Program-made: the position numbers and the translations under genes
Source: Prauserella muralis
GTDB taxonomy: Bacteria; Actinomycetota; Actinomycetes; Mycobacteriales; Pseudonocardiaceae
Direction: 5' to 3'
DNA: 64,000 nt
Assembly: GCF_003202285.1 (NCBI RefSeq)
Contig: NZ_MASW01000006.1
Coordinates: forward strand, 496,001-560,000
Shown: positions 18,766 through 26,234 of the stretch, in pieces
Numbering within the stretch: position 1 is the first letter of the stretch
Layout of the letters: each line of letters opens with the position of its first letter
The notes under the pieces: generated by a model
Told to the model about the DNA's origin: nothing
The model's input: only the letters and a program-made list of their open reading frames with translations
Database searches by the model: none

Positions 18766-20520
18766 CTAGCCCGGGTAGAACGGCTCGGCTCCGGCGAGCG
18801 TGTGGCTGTGCGGGCGCCACACGTCGCCGACGTCGTTGGCCGTCCACAGGCCGGTGGAGTCGGCGGCGACGATCGGCCTGCCGGGCGCGGCGGTGATGGC
18901 CTGCATCGGCGGGGTCAGGTTGGCGCTGCTGTAGCCGTCGAGGCGCAAGCCGTCGACCGAGACCCTGGCCACCGGCATCGAGTCCGAGTTGGTCGCCACG
19001 ATGAGCGTGTCCTGGCTGAGCCAGTCGACGTCGACGACGTCGGCCAGCGTGCCCGGCTGCAGGATCCGCGGCGACCGCAGGGTCACCGACGCCGAGTCGG
19101 CACTGCGCACCACCGACGCCACGACGAGCTGCCCGCCCGCGATCACCGCGACCCGCGAGCCGTCCCTGGACAGGCGCAGCCCGCTGATCCTGCCGACGGC
19201 GAGCAGGTCGGTGGCGTTCACCGCCTGCGGCGTCCACCTGCCGTCGGGAGCACGCGACACCCGCACCACCCGCTCGCCGTCGGCGACGGTCCAGAGTTCG
19301 TTGGACTGGCTGCCCGCCGACGTGGGCGGCCGCCAGCTCGGCCGGGTCAGCGTCTGCGCGGGCAGGTCCACCACGGGGTTGTCCCGGCCGTAGTCACCGA
19401 CCCGCAACGCGACCCGCCTCGGCCCCGCCGACTCCACCACGGCCAGCTGGCCGCCCGTGATGGACTGTGCTGCGCTCTCCACCTCGTAGGCGCCGGCACC
19501 GGCGGGCCCCGCGATGGGCGCGCCGCTGCCCAGCGAGCGGATCCGCGAGTCGACCGTCATCAGGCCGGGCAGCTCCGACTTGGGTGAGGACAGCGCCTCG
19601 TAGGCGGGCACCTCGCTCGGCAGCCAGTCGTGCTGGCCCGGAACGAGCGACGTCCCGTCGGAGAGCAGCCGGATGCGGCTCGTGGTGACCGTCTGCAGCG
19701 AGCGCACGACCTGGGCGACCATGAGCTGCTTCTCCTGCAGGCTCTCACCGTCGACGCCGGTGAGCGGCACGAGCAGCGCGCCGTCGTTGGCGCCGGTCAC
19801 GTTGCTGTCCAGCGTGGCGTCGGCGAGCGGGTTGCGCACGGCTCCCGCGAGGCCGTTGGACGGCCCGGACAGCAGCAGATCCATCACCCTGGCAGGCAAC
19901 CCGGACTGCGGCCGCGCGACGACGTAGCGCAGATCGGGCACGATGGCCGTGGAGTCGGGTGCGAAGAAGTACACCGGCACCCGGAAGTAGCTGTCGGTGA
20001 AGTCGCTCTCGGTGATGAGGATCGTGCCGGGCGCGTCGACGATGCGCCACTGCCCGTCCGGCTGCATCCGCAACCGCACCGGCACGCCGACCGGCTCGTC
20101 CGACGGGATGAACGCGCTGTCCGCGCCGAGCCTGCCGACGTTGGTGCCACGCACGGTCACCAGCTGCTCGTCGGAGTCGGTGGACTCGTCGTCGTCGGGG
20201 GCGTAGACGGTGCTGAACTCGTCCTCGATGATCGTGAGCCCCTGGTCGGGCTGCCACTCCTCGCGGGCGTTGGCCGCCAGGTAGGCGCGGGAAGCCGCGT
20301 AGTCACTCGTCGGCTGCGCGCTGGCACGCACGAACTCCCGCACCACCGACAGCGGGTCGAGCCCCCGCGCGGGCTCCGGGATCTCCTGGGTGGGCTGGCC
20401 CAGGTTCTCCCTCGGGATGGCCTGGGGCTGCGACTCGGAGGGGATCGCCGCGCAGCCGCTCACGGTCAGCACGGCGGTGAGTCCCGCGAGCAGCGCCCGC
20501 AGCCTCCTGCGCCGGATCAC
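18766..20520 (-). CDS. lpqB: Lipoprotein LpqB, accessory of MtrAB
   Basis: A 584-residue lipoprotein that associates with the extracellular part of the sensor kinase MtrB and modulates MtrA phosphorylation. The signal sequence ends in LTVSGC (lipid Cys23). The N-terminal GerMN-like domain carries VREFVRASAQPTSDYAASR and DLLLSGPSNGLAGAVRNPL, and the C-terminal part is a LpqB beta-propeller (RISGLRLSRDGSRVAVIAGG, DWLSQDTLIVATNSD). The GTG at 20520 overlaps the mtrB stop by 4 bases (GTGA), so synthesis is coupled to the kinase. The order mtrA-mtrB-lpqB is conserved in actinobacteria. Confidence 0.95.
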   Translation of the reverse strand: MIRRRRLRALLAGLTAVLTVSGCAAIPSESQPQAIPRENLGQPTQEIPEPARGLDPLSVVREFVRASAQPTSDYAASRAYLAANAREEWQPDQGLTIIEDEFSTVYAPDDDESTDSDEQLVTVRGTNVGRLGADSAFIPSDEPVGVPVRLRMQPDGQWRIVDAPGTILITESDFTDSYFRVPVYFFAPDSTAIVPDLRYVVARPQSGLPARVMDLLLSGPSNGLAGAVRNPLADATLDSNVTGANDGALLVPLTGVDGESLQEKQLMVAQVVRSLQTVTTSRIRLLSDGTSLVPGQHDWLPSEVPAYEALSSPKSELPGLMTVDSRIRSLGSGAPIAGPAGAGAYEVESAAQSITGGQLAVVESAGPRRVALRVGDYGRDNPVVDLPAQTLTRPSWRPPTSAGSQSNELWTVADGERVVRVSRAPDGRWTPQAVNATDLLAVGRISGLRLSRDGSRVAVIAGGQLVVASVVRSADSASVTLRSPRILQPGTLADVVDVDWLSQDTLIVATNSDSMPVARVSVDGLRLDGYSSANLTPPMQAITAAPGRPIVAADSTGLWTANDVGDVWRPHSHTLAGAEPFYPG

Positions 20521-22223
20521 CGGACCTCCTGATGCTCGACGTGCGGAACGGCGGTCTCATCGCCGGGTGCGGGCAGCGCGCCACGCCCGTCGCCGTCCCC
20601 GGGCGGCGCGTCGTCCGGCTCGGGCGGCAACGGCAGCGGGCTGCCGTCGATCTCACTGCCCACGCTGCGGGGCAGCGTGAGCCGGAAGCACGAGCCGCGG
20701 TCCGGCTCGCCCCACGCATCCAGCGTGCCACCGTGCAGCCGGGCATCCTCCTGGCTGATCGCCAGCCCGAGGCCCGTGCCGCCGGTGCGCCGGTTGCGCG
20801 AAGGGTCGGCGCGCCAGAACCGGTTGAACACCAGCTCGGCCTCGCCCGCCCGGAGGCCGACACCGTAGTCGCGCACGGTGATCGCCACGGCCCGCTCGTC
20901 GGCGGCCAGCCGCAGCCGCACGGGCTTGCCGTCGCCGTGGTCGACGGCGTTGGCCAGCAGGTTGCGCAGGATGCGCTCCACCCTGCGCGCGTCGACCTCG
21001 GCGGTGACCTCCTCGTCGGGCAGTTCCAGCTCCACGGAGCTGCCCGCGCTGCCCGCGATGACGCTGACCTGCTCCACCGCCCGGCGCGCGATCGGGCGCA
21101 CGTCGATGACCTCGGCCGACAGTTCCTCCACGCCCGCGTCGAGCCTGCTGATCTCGAGCAGGTCGCGCAGCAGCGTCTCGAACCGGTCCAGCTCGTCGAC
21201 CAGCAGCTCCGCCGAGCGCGCCAGCCCGGCGGGGAACTGCTCCCGCGAGGCGTGCAGCACGTCGGCCGCCATCCGCACGGTGGTCAGCGGGGTGCGCAGC
21301 TCGTGGGAGACGTCCGAGGTGAAGCGGCGCTGAAGCTGGCCGAACTCCTCCAGCTCGCGCATCTGCCGCTGGATGCTCGCGGCCATCTGGTTGTACGAGA
21401 CGGCGAGCTTGGCGAGGTCGTCCTCGCCGACCACGTCGAGCCGCCGGTCGAGCTCGCCCTCGGCAAAGCGCTCCGCCACGGCGGCCGCCCTGCGCACCGG
21501 CCGCACGACCTGCCGCGTGACGAGGTTGGTGATGCTGGCGAGCAGCAGCAACAGCACCAGGCCGCCGACGAGCATGGTGTTCTGCACGGTGGCGACCGTG
21601 TTCTGCTCGGTGGCCAGCGGGAACAGCAGATACAGCTGGATGGGCCGGGTCGTGGTGGTCACCGGGGCTCCCACCATCAGGTAGGTCGCGCCGCCGACCG
21701 TGTGGATCTGCTTGGCCTGCTCGTTGTTCTCGACGAAGTTGCGCAGGCCGCTCGGCACCTTCTCGTAGGGGCCCGCGGAGATGGCGTGCTCGGAGGCCTG
21801 GTCCGGGTCTCCCGCGGCGAGCACCGGCTCGAACGCGCCCGCGGCCGAGCTCTGGGTGTCCTGCGTGGCGACCGAGCTGCTGGTGATCCGCTTCAGTGCG
21901 TTGTTCAGCCGGTTGCGCAGGGCCTCGTCCTGGCCCGCGTCGCCGACGAGCTCGCTCTCCGCCGTCCGCACGACCACTTGGAGCTGCGCGATCGCGGCGC
22001 GCTCCTTGGTGTCCATCAGTCGCTCGGTGATCTGGTTCTGCAGCACCATGCCCAGCACGAACACCACGGCGGACGACAGCGCGAGCGTCGAGACGGTCAC
22101 CCGGAACTGCAGCGAGTGCCGCCACAGCTCCCCGAAGGCGACCGCCCTGCGCCTGCCGTAGCTCGCCGCGCGACGGGCCAGCCCTATCGCCGACCAGCCG
22201 AGCCTGGTCAGCCGATTCTTCAT
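20517..22223 (-). CDS. mtrB: Two-component sensor histidine kinase MtrB
   Basis: Membrane histidine kinase of the essential MtrAB system, which coordinates cell division, osmotic response and wall metabolism. TM1 is at about 46-64 and TM2 at about 216-236, flanking a 150-residue extracellular sensor. HAMP is at 237-290. The H box is DVSHELRTPLTTVR with phospho-His307, the N box is RILRNLLANAVDHG, and the G boxes are GTGLGLAISQ and GSCFRLTLP. A Pro/Asp-rich cytoplasmic tail follows. All catalytic residues are present. The gene lies 24 bases downstream of mtrA and is coupled to lpqB. Confidence 0.97.
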   Translation of the reverse strand: MKNRLTRLGWSAIGLARRAASYGRRRAVAFGELWRHSLQFRVTVSTLALSSAVVFVLGMVLQNQITERLMDTKERAAIAQLQVVVRTAESELVGDAGQDEALRNRLNNALKRITSSSVATQDTQSSAAGAFEPVLAAGDPDQASEHAISAGPYEKVPSGLRNFVENNEQAKQIHTVGGATYLMVGAPVTTTTRPIQLYLLFPLATEQNTVATVQNTMLVGGLVLLLLLASITNLVTRQVVRPVRRAAAVAERFAEGELDRRLDVVGEDDLAKLAVSYNQMAASIQRQMRELEEFGQLQRRFTSDVSHELRTPLTTVRMAADVLHASREQFPAGLARSAELLVDELDRFETLLRDLLEISRLDAGVEELSAEVIDVRPIARRAVEQVSVIAGSAGSSVELELPDEEVTAEVDARRVERILRNLLANAVDHGDGKPVRLRLAADERAVAITVRDYGVGLRAGEAELVFNRFWRADPSRNRRTGGTGLGLAISQEDARLHGGTLDAWGEPDRGSCFRLTLPRSVGSEIDGSPLPLPPEPDDAPPGDGDGRGALPAPGDETAVPHVEHQEVR

Positions 22224-22247
22224 CGCGGTCTCATTCAGGACATCGGA

Positions 22248-22925
22248 TTATGGCGGGCCGGCCTTGTAGCCGACGCCGCGCACGGTCAGCACGACCTCGG
22301 GGTGCTCCGGGTCCTTCTCGACCTTGGAGCGCAGCCGCTGGACGTGCACGTTCACCAGCCGGGTGTCGGCGGCGTGCCGGTAGCCCCACACCTGCTCCAG
22401 CAGCACCTCACGGGTGAACACCTGGCGCGGCTTGCGCGCGAGCGCCACCAGCAGGTCGAACTCCAGCGGGGTGAGGGGGATGGCCTTGCCGTCCCTGGTC
22501 ACCTCGTGGCCGGGCACGTCGATGGTCAGGTCGCCGATGGTGAGCGTCTCCGCAGGCTCGGACTCGGTTCGCCGCATGCGGGCCCGCACCCGCGCGACGA
22601 GTTCCTTGGGCTTGAACGGCTTCACAACGTAGTCGTCGGCGCCCGACTCGAGCCCGAGCACGATGTCCACCGTGTCGCTCTTGGCGGTCAGCATGACGAT
22701 CGGGACGCCCGACTCGGCCCTGATGGCCTTGCAGACGTCGATCCCGTTCATACCGGGCAGCATCAGGTCGAGCAGCACGAGATCGGGCTTGAGCTCACGC
22801 AGCGCGGGCAGCGCGCGCGAACCGTCGGCCACGACAGCCGTGTCGAACCCCTCGCCGCGCAGCACGATGGTCAGCATCTCAGCCAGAGCGGGGTCGTCGT
22901 CGACGACCAGCACACGTGCCTTCAT
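22248..22925 (-). CDS. mtrA: Two-component response regulator MtrA
   Basis: OmpR/PhoB-type response regulator of 225 residues. The receiver domain holds the acidic pair in VVDDDPALAEML, the phospho-acceptor Asp53 in LVLLDLMLPGMNG, Thr in VMLTAKSDT and Lys in VKPFKPKELV. The C-terminal winged helix contains LTPLEFDLLVALARKPRQVF, VWGYRHAADTRLVNVHVQRL and VRGVGYKAG. It is nearly colinear with mycobacterial MtrA. I chose ATG 22925 (MKARVLVVDDD); a GTG two codons upstream is possible. It is first in the mtrA-mtrB-lpqB operon and divergent from the IclR gene, with about 200 bases of shared upstream DNA. Confidence 0.97.
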   Translation of the reverse strand: MKARVLVVDDDPALAEMLTIVLRGEGFDTAVVADGSRALPALRELKPDLVLLDLMLPGMNGIDVCKAIRAESGVPIVMLTAKSDTVDIVLGLESGADDYVVKPFKPKELVARVRARMRRTESEPAETLTIGDLTIDVPGHEVTRDGKAIPLTPLEFDLLVALARKPRQVFTREVLLEQVWGYRHAADTRLVNVHVQRLRSKVEKDPEHPEVVLTVRGVGYKAGPP

Positions 22926-23073
22926 GAGCACATATTCGCACTGATGTCACACGCCGCGCGCGCGGCCCGGCATTGCGGTGACGACGCTAGCCCAACCGGA
23001 CGATCCGGATACCCGGTCCAGCCGCAGGTGAGACCGCGCAGGCCACGGCAGGCACCCGGACGGTGCCAAGCAG

Positions 23074-23090
23074 TGTTGCTCTGTGCAACA
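23074..23090. promoter_or_regulatory. Candidate operator upstream of the IclR-family gene
   Basis: Perfect inverted repeat TGTTGC-TCTGT-GCAACA, 39 bases upstream of the IclR start codon. Size and position fit an autoregulatory operator for the divergently placed regulator. Binding is inferred. Confidence 0.55.
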
Positions 23091-23128
23091 ATTCGCGTCG
23101 ACTTGCCTACAGACGTTAGTGTTGCGCC

Positions 23129-23914
23129 ATGCGGAACTCCGACGAGGCCAAGGGCTCCGTGAGCCCCGTCCAGTCCGTGGACCGCGCGATCAGCGTGCTC
23201 GAACTGCTCGCCCGCAACGGCGAAGCGGGCATCACCGAGATCGCTGAGGAGCTCGGCGTGCACAAGTCGACCGCGTCCAGACTGGTCAGCGCGCTGGAGA
23301 ACAGAGGGCTCGTCGAGCAGCTCGGCGAGCGCGGAAAGTACGCGATCGGCTTCGGGGTCGTGCGGCTCGCCGGTGCCGCCACCGGCCGCATGGACCTGGC
23401 GAAACTCGGCAACCTGACCTGCCAGCGGCTCGCCGACGAGCTCGGCGAGACCGTGAACATCGCCGTGGCCGACGACGCCCTCGCGATCAACATCAGCCAG
23501 GCCCACGGCACGGCGTCGGTGACCGCGCAGAACTGGACCGGGCGGCGCACCCCCCTGCACGCGACGTCGAGCGGCAAGGTCCTGCTGGCCTACATGGACG
23601 GTGCCGAGCGGCGGCGGATCCTCGAGTACGGGCTGGAGGAGTACACGCCGCGGACCACCACGACGCCCGAGGTGCTCGACGCGGAACTGCAGCGCATCGT
23701 CCAGGACGGCTACGCCGCGTGCTTCGAGGAGTTCGAGCTGGGCCTGCACGCCGTCGCCGTGCCGATCTACGGCAGCAGCGGGGAGGTCATCGCCGCGTTG
23801 AGCGCGTCAGGGCCGTCCTACCGGCTCTCCCGGCAGCGCATCCGCCAGCTCGTGCAGCCGATGTCCAGGGCCGCCGCGGAGCTGTCCAGCCAGCTCGGCC
23901 ACTTCCCGGGATAG
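23129..23914 (+). CDS. IclR-family transcriptional regulator
   Basis: A 261-residue IclR-type regulator. The N-terminal winged helix-turn-helix spans about residues 14-70 (SVDRAISVLELLAR, then GITEIAEELGVHKSTASRLV). The C-terminal effector domain carries LGETVNIAVADDALAINISQ, TPLHATSSGKVLLAYM, ACFEEFELGLHAVAVPIYG and VIAALSASGPSYRL. These match the IclR group that senses small organic acids or sugars; the ligand is not readable. No metabolic operon sits next to it (mtrA divergent, tmk convergent), so its targets are likely elsewhere. A 17-bp inverted repeat upstream suggests autoregulation. Confidence 0.92.
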   Translation: MRNSDEAKGSVSPVQSVDRAISVLELLARNGEAGITEIAEELGVHKSTASRLVSALENRGLVEQLGERGKYAIGFGVVRLAGAATGRMDLAKLGNLTCQRLADELGETVNIAVADDALAINISQAHGTASVTAQNWTGRRTPLHATSSGKVLLAYMDGAERRRILEYGLEEYTPRTTTTPEVLDAELQRIVQDGYAACFEEFELGLHAVAVPIYGSSGEVIAALSASGPSYRLSRQRIRQLVQPMSRAAAELSSQLGHFPG

Positions 23915-23922
23915 CGGGCGAC

Positions 23923-24561
23923 CTACAGGACGGCCTCGGCCAGCGCGGGGGCGTCGACCTCGGCGGCGCCGTCGACGACGTGCCACGGCGAGAGCCAGCC
24001 CAGGGCCGCCAGCTCGTCGTAGACGGCGGCGCAGCGGCTCTGCAGCCCGTCGTCGGCCTCGAAGGCGTCGCGGGGGCGCGCCTCGTCGGCGCGGGCGCGG
24101 CCCTCGGCCCGCGCGGCCGCCACCTCGGGCGGCACGCGCAGCAGCAGCTGGGTGTTGGGCACGGGCAGCCCGAAGCGCTCGATCTCCAGCGCCCGCACCC
24201 ACGCGACCACCGGGCTGTCCGCTCCCTGACGCAGCCGTGCGGCCTGGTAGGCGGCGTTGGACGCGACGTAGCGGTCGAGCAGCACCACGTCGTGCCCGCG
24301 CAGGTTCTCCCGGATCTCGGCGGCGGCGTCGCGACGGTCGAGCGCGTACAGCAGGCCCATCCCGTACACCGAGGCGCCGAGGTCACCGTGCTCGCCGTGC
24401 AGCGCCTCCCGCACGAGGTCGGCGTGCACGCTCACGCCGTAGCGCGGGAACGCGAGCGTCGCCACGCGCGCGCCCCGATCGTGCAGCGCCTTCGTCAGCG
24501 CGTCCGTGAGCGTGCGCTTGCCCGCGCCGTCGAGCCCTTCGATGACCACCAGCCGACCCAC
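23923..24561 (-). CDS. tmk: Thymidylate kinase
   Basis: dTMP kinase of 212 residues, which phosphorylates dTMP to dTDP in thymidine nucleotide synthesis. P-loop GLDGAGKRT at 9-17 has the Arg-containing form typical of mycobacterial TMPK. FPRYG supplies the dTMP-binding Phe/Arg, DRYVASNAAYQAARL the DRY motif, and the LID region is EGRARADEARPRDAFEADDG. The protein is colinear with M. tuberculosis Tmk (Rv3247c), and the neighbours mtrA and ahcY are conserved. The gene starts with GTG at 24561, 43 bases after ahcY on the same strand, and converges on the IclR gene with an 8-base gap. Confidence 0.95.
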   Translation of the reverse strand: MGRLVVIEGLDGAGKRTLTDALTKALHDRGARVATLAFPRYGVSVHADLVREALHGEHGDLGASVYGMGLLYALDRRDAAAEIRENLRGHDVVLLDRYVASNAAYQAARLRQGADSPVVAWVRALEIERFGLPVPNTQLLLRVPPEVAAARAEGRARADEARPRDAFEADDGLQSRCAAVYDELAALGWLSPWHVVDGAAEVDAPALAEAVL

Positions 24562-24604
24562 GCGGCTCAGCCTATGCCAGGCCGTCCCGCCGGTCCGCGG
24601 CCTG

Positions 24605-26125
24605 TCAGTACCGGTAGTGCTCGGACTTGAAGGGACCTTCGACGTCCACGTCGATGTATTCGGCCTGGTCCTTGCTGAGCTTGGTCAGCTCACCGCCGAG
24701 CGCCTCGACGTGGATGCGCGCGACCTTCTCGTCCAGCTTCTTCGGCAGCCGGTACACCTCGTTGTCGTACTCCTCGTGCTTGGTGAACAGCTCCACCTGG
24801 GCGATGACCTGGTTGGAGAAGCTGTTGGACATCACGAAGCTGGGGTGTCCGGTCGCGTTGCCGAGATTGAGCAGCCGCCCTTCCGACAGCACGATGATCG
24901 AGTGCCCGTCCGGGAACGTCCACTCGTCCACCTGCGGCTTGATCGTCTCGCGGCGGATGCCGGGGTAGCGGGCCAGCCCGGCGATGTCGAGCTCGTTGTC
25001 GAAGTGGCCGATGTTGCCCACGATGGTCTGGTGCTTCATCCGGGCCATGTGCTCGGCCATCACCACGTCCTTGTTGCCGGTGGCCGTGATGACGATGTCG
25101 GCCTCGCCCAGCACGGACTCCAGCCGCTTCACCGGGTAGCCGTCCATCGCGGCCTGCAGCGCGCAGATCGGGTCGATCTCGGTGATCACCACGCGGGCGC
25201 CCTGCCCGCGCAGGGACTCGGCGGCACCCTTGCCCACGTCGCCGTAGCCGCACACCACGGCCACCTTGCCGCCGATCAGCACGTCGGTGCCCCGGTTGAT
25301 GCCGTCGATCAGCGAGTGCCGGATCCCGTACTTGTTGTCGAACTTGCTCTTGGTCACCGAGTCGTTGACGTTGATCGCCGGGAACAGCAGCTCACCGGCC
25401 GCCGCCAGCTGGTACAGCCGCAACACACCGGTGGTGGTCTCCTCGGTGACCCCGCGGATGCCCGCACCGATCCTGCTCCACTTGCCGGAGTCGGCGGCCA
25501 GCGAGGCACGCAGCAGCGACAGGAAGACCTTCCACTCGTCGGGGTCGTTCTCGTCGGCCGAGGGCACCACCCCGGCCCGCTCGTACTCGGCGCCCTTGTG
25601 CACCAGCATCGTCGCGTCGCCACCGTCGTCCAGGATCATATTCGGACCTGCTTGCAGGGTCCGATCATCAGGCACTGTCGGACCTGCTTGCGGACCCTCG
25701 CCGTCCCAGGTCAGCATCCGCTCGGTGCACCACCAGTAGTCCTCCAGCGACTCGCCCTTCCAGGCGAACACCGGCACGCCCCGCGGCTGCTCCGGCGTGC
25801 CGTGCGGGCCCACCACCACCGCCGCCGCGGCATGGTCCTGCGTGGAGAAGATGTTGCACGACGCCCAGCGCACCTGCGCGCCCAGAGCGACCAGCGTCTC
25901 GATCAGCACCGCCGTCTGCACCGTCATGTGCAACGACCCCGAGATCCGCGCCCCACGCAGCGGGAACACCTCCGCATACTCCCGCCGCAACGCCATCAAC
26001 CCCGGCATCTCGTGCTCGGCCAGCCGGATCTCCTTCCGGCCGAACTCGGCCAGTCCCAGATCGGCCACGGCGAACTCGACACCGTTGCGGGTCTGGTGAC
26101 GTGGAGCAACGCTTTCAGGGGTCAT
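24605..26125 (-). CDS. ahcY: S-adenosylhomocysteine hydrolase with in-frame palindromic insert
   Basis: AdoHcy hydrolase (506 residues), which splits S-adenosylhomocysteine into adenosine and homocysteine in the methyl cycle. It has the NAD-binding motif [15 protein letters not shown], catalytic Asp in MILDDGGDA, Lys and Asp in [25 protein letters not shown], and the C-terminal [14 protein letters not shown] that completes the partner's NAD site. It also has the 35-40-residue insertion typical of actinobacterial enzymes ([18 protein letters not shown]). Unusual are residues 146-161 ([16 protein letters not shown]), which separate GEGP from NMILDDGG and are encoded by a repeated palindromic segment. 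The frame stays open, so the enzyme is probably active. Confidence 0.96.
   Translation of the reverse strand: MTPESVAPRHQTRNGVEFAVADLGLAEFGRKEIRLAEHEMPGLMALRREYAEVFPLRGARISGSLHMTVQTAVLIETLVALGAQVRWASCNIFSTQDHAAAAVVVGPHGTPEQPRGVPVFAWKGESLEDYWWCTERMLTWDGEGPQAGPTVPDDRTLQAGPNMILDDGGDATMLVHKGAEYERAGVVPSADENDPDEWKVFLSLLRASLAADSGKWSRIGAGIRGVTEETTTGVLRLYQLAAAGELLFPAINVNDSVTKSKFDNKYGIRHSLIDGINRGTDVLIGGKVAVVCGYGDVGKGAAESLRGQGARVVITEIDPICALQAAMDGYPVKRLESVLGEADIVITATGNKDVVMAEHMARMKHQTIVGNIGHFDNELDIAGLARYPGIRRETIKPQVDEWTFPDGHSIIVLSEGRLLNLGNATGHPSFVMSNSFSNQVIAQVELFTKHEEYDNEVYRLPKKLDEKVARIHVEALGGELTKLSKDQAEYIDVDVEGPFKSEHYRY
25642..25691. repeat. Palindromic mini-element inside ahcY
   Basis: A 14-base direct repeat TCGGACCTGCTTGC occurs at 25642-25655 and 25678-25691, exactly 36 bases apart. 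The first copy is part of a hairpin (25642-25664): TCGGAC-CTGC, 2-base loop, GCAG-g-GTCCGA with one bulged G. It encodes an in-frame 16-residue segment absent, as I recall, from mycobacterial and Streptomyces enzymes. Confidence 0.65.
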
Positions 26126-26234
26126 TGAGAACTTTCCTCCAGACTCGCTGCACAGGCAGCCGCGCTCGCTGACACCCGCAGATTACCGTTGATTCTTCGT
26201 CCATCGTCCGCACCTTTTCGAGGAGAACGGCAAC

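Noticed and set aside
26126..26234. SAH or SAM riboswitch upstream of ahcY
   Set aside because: I could not find the conserved core of either class in the 109-base leader.
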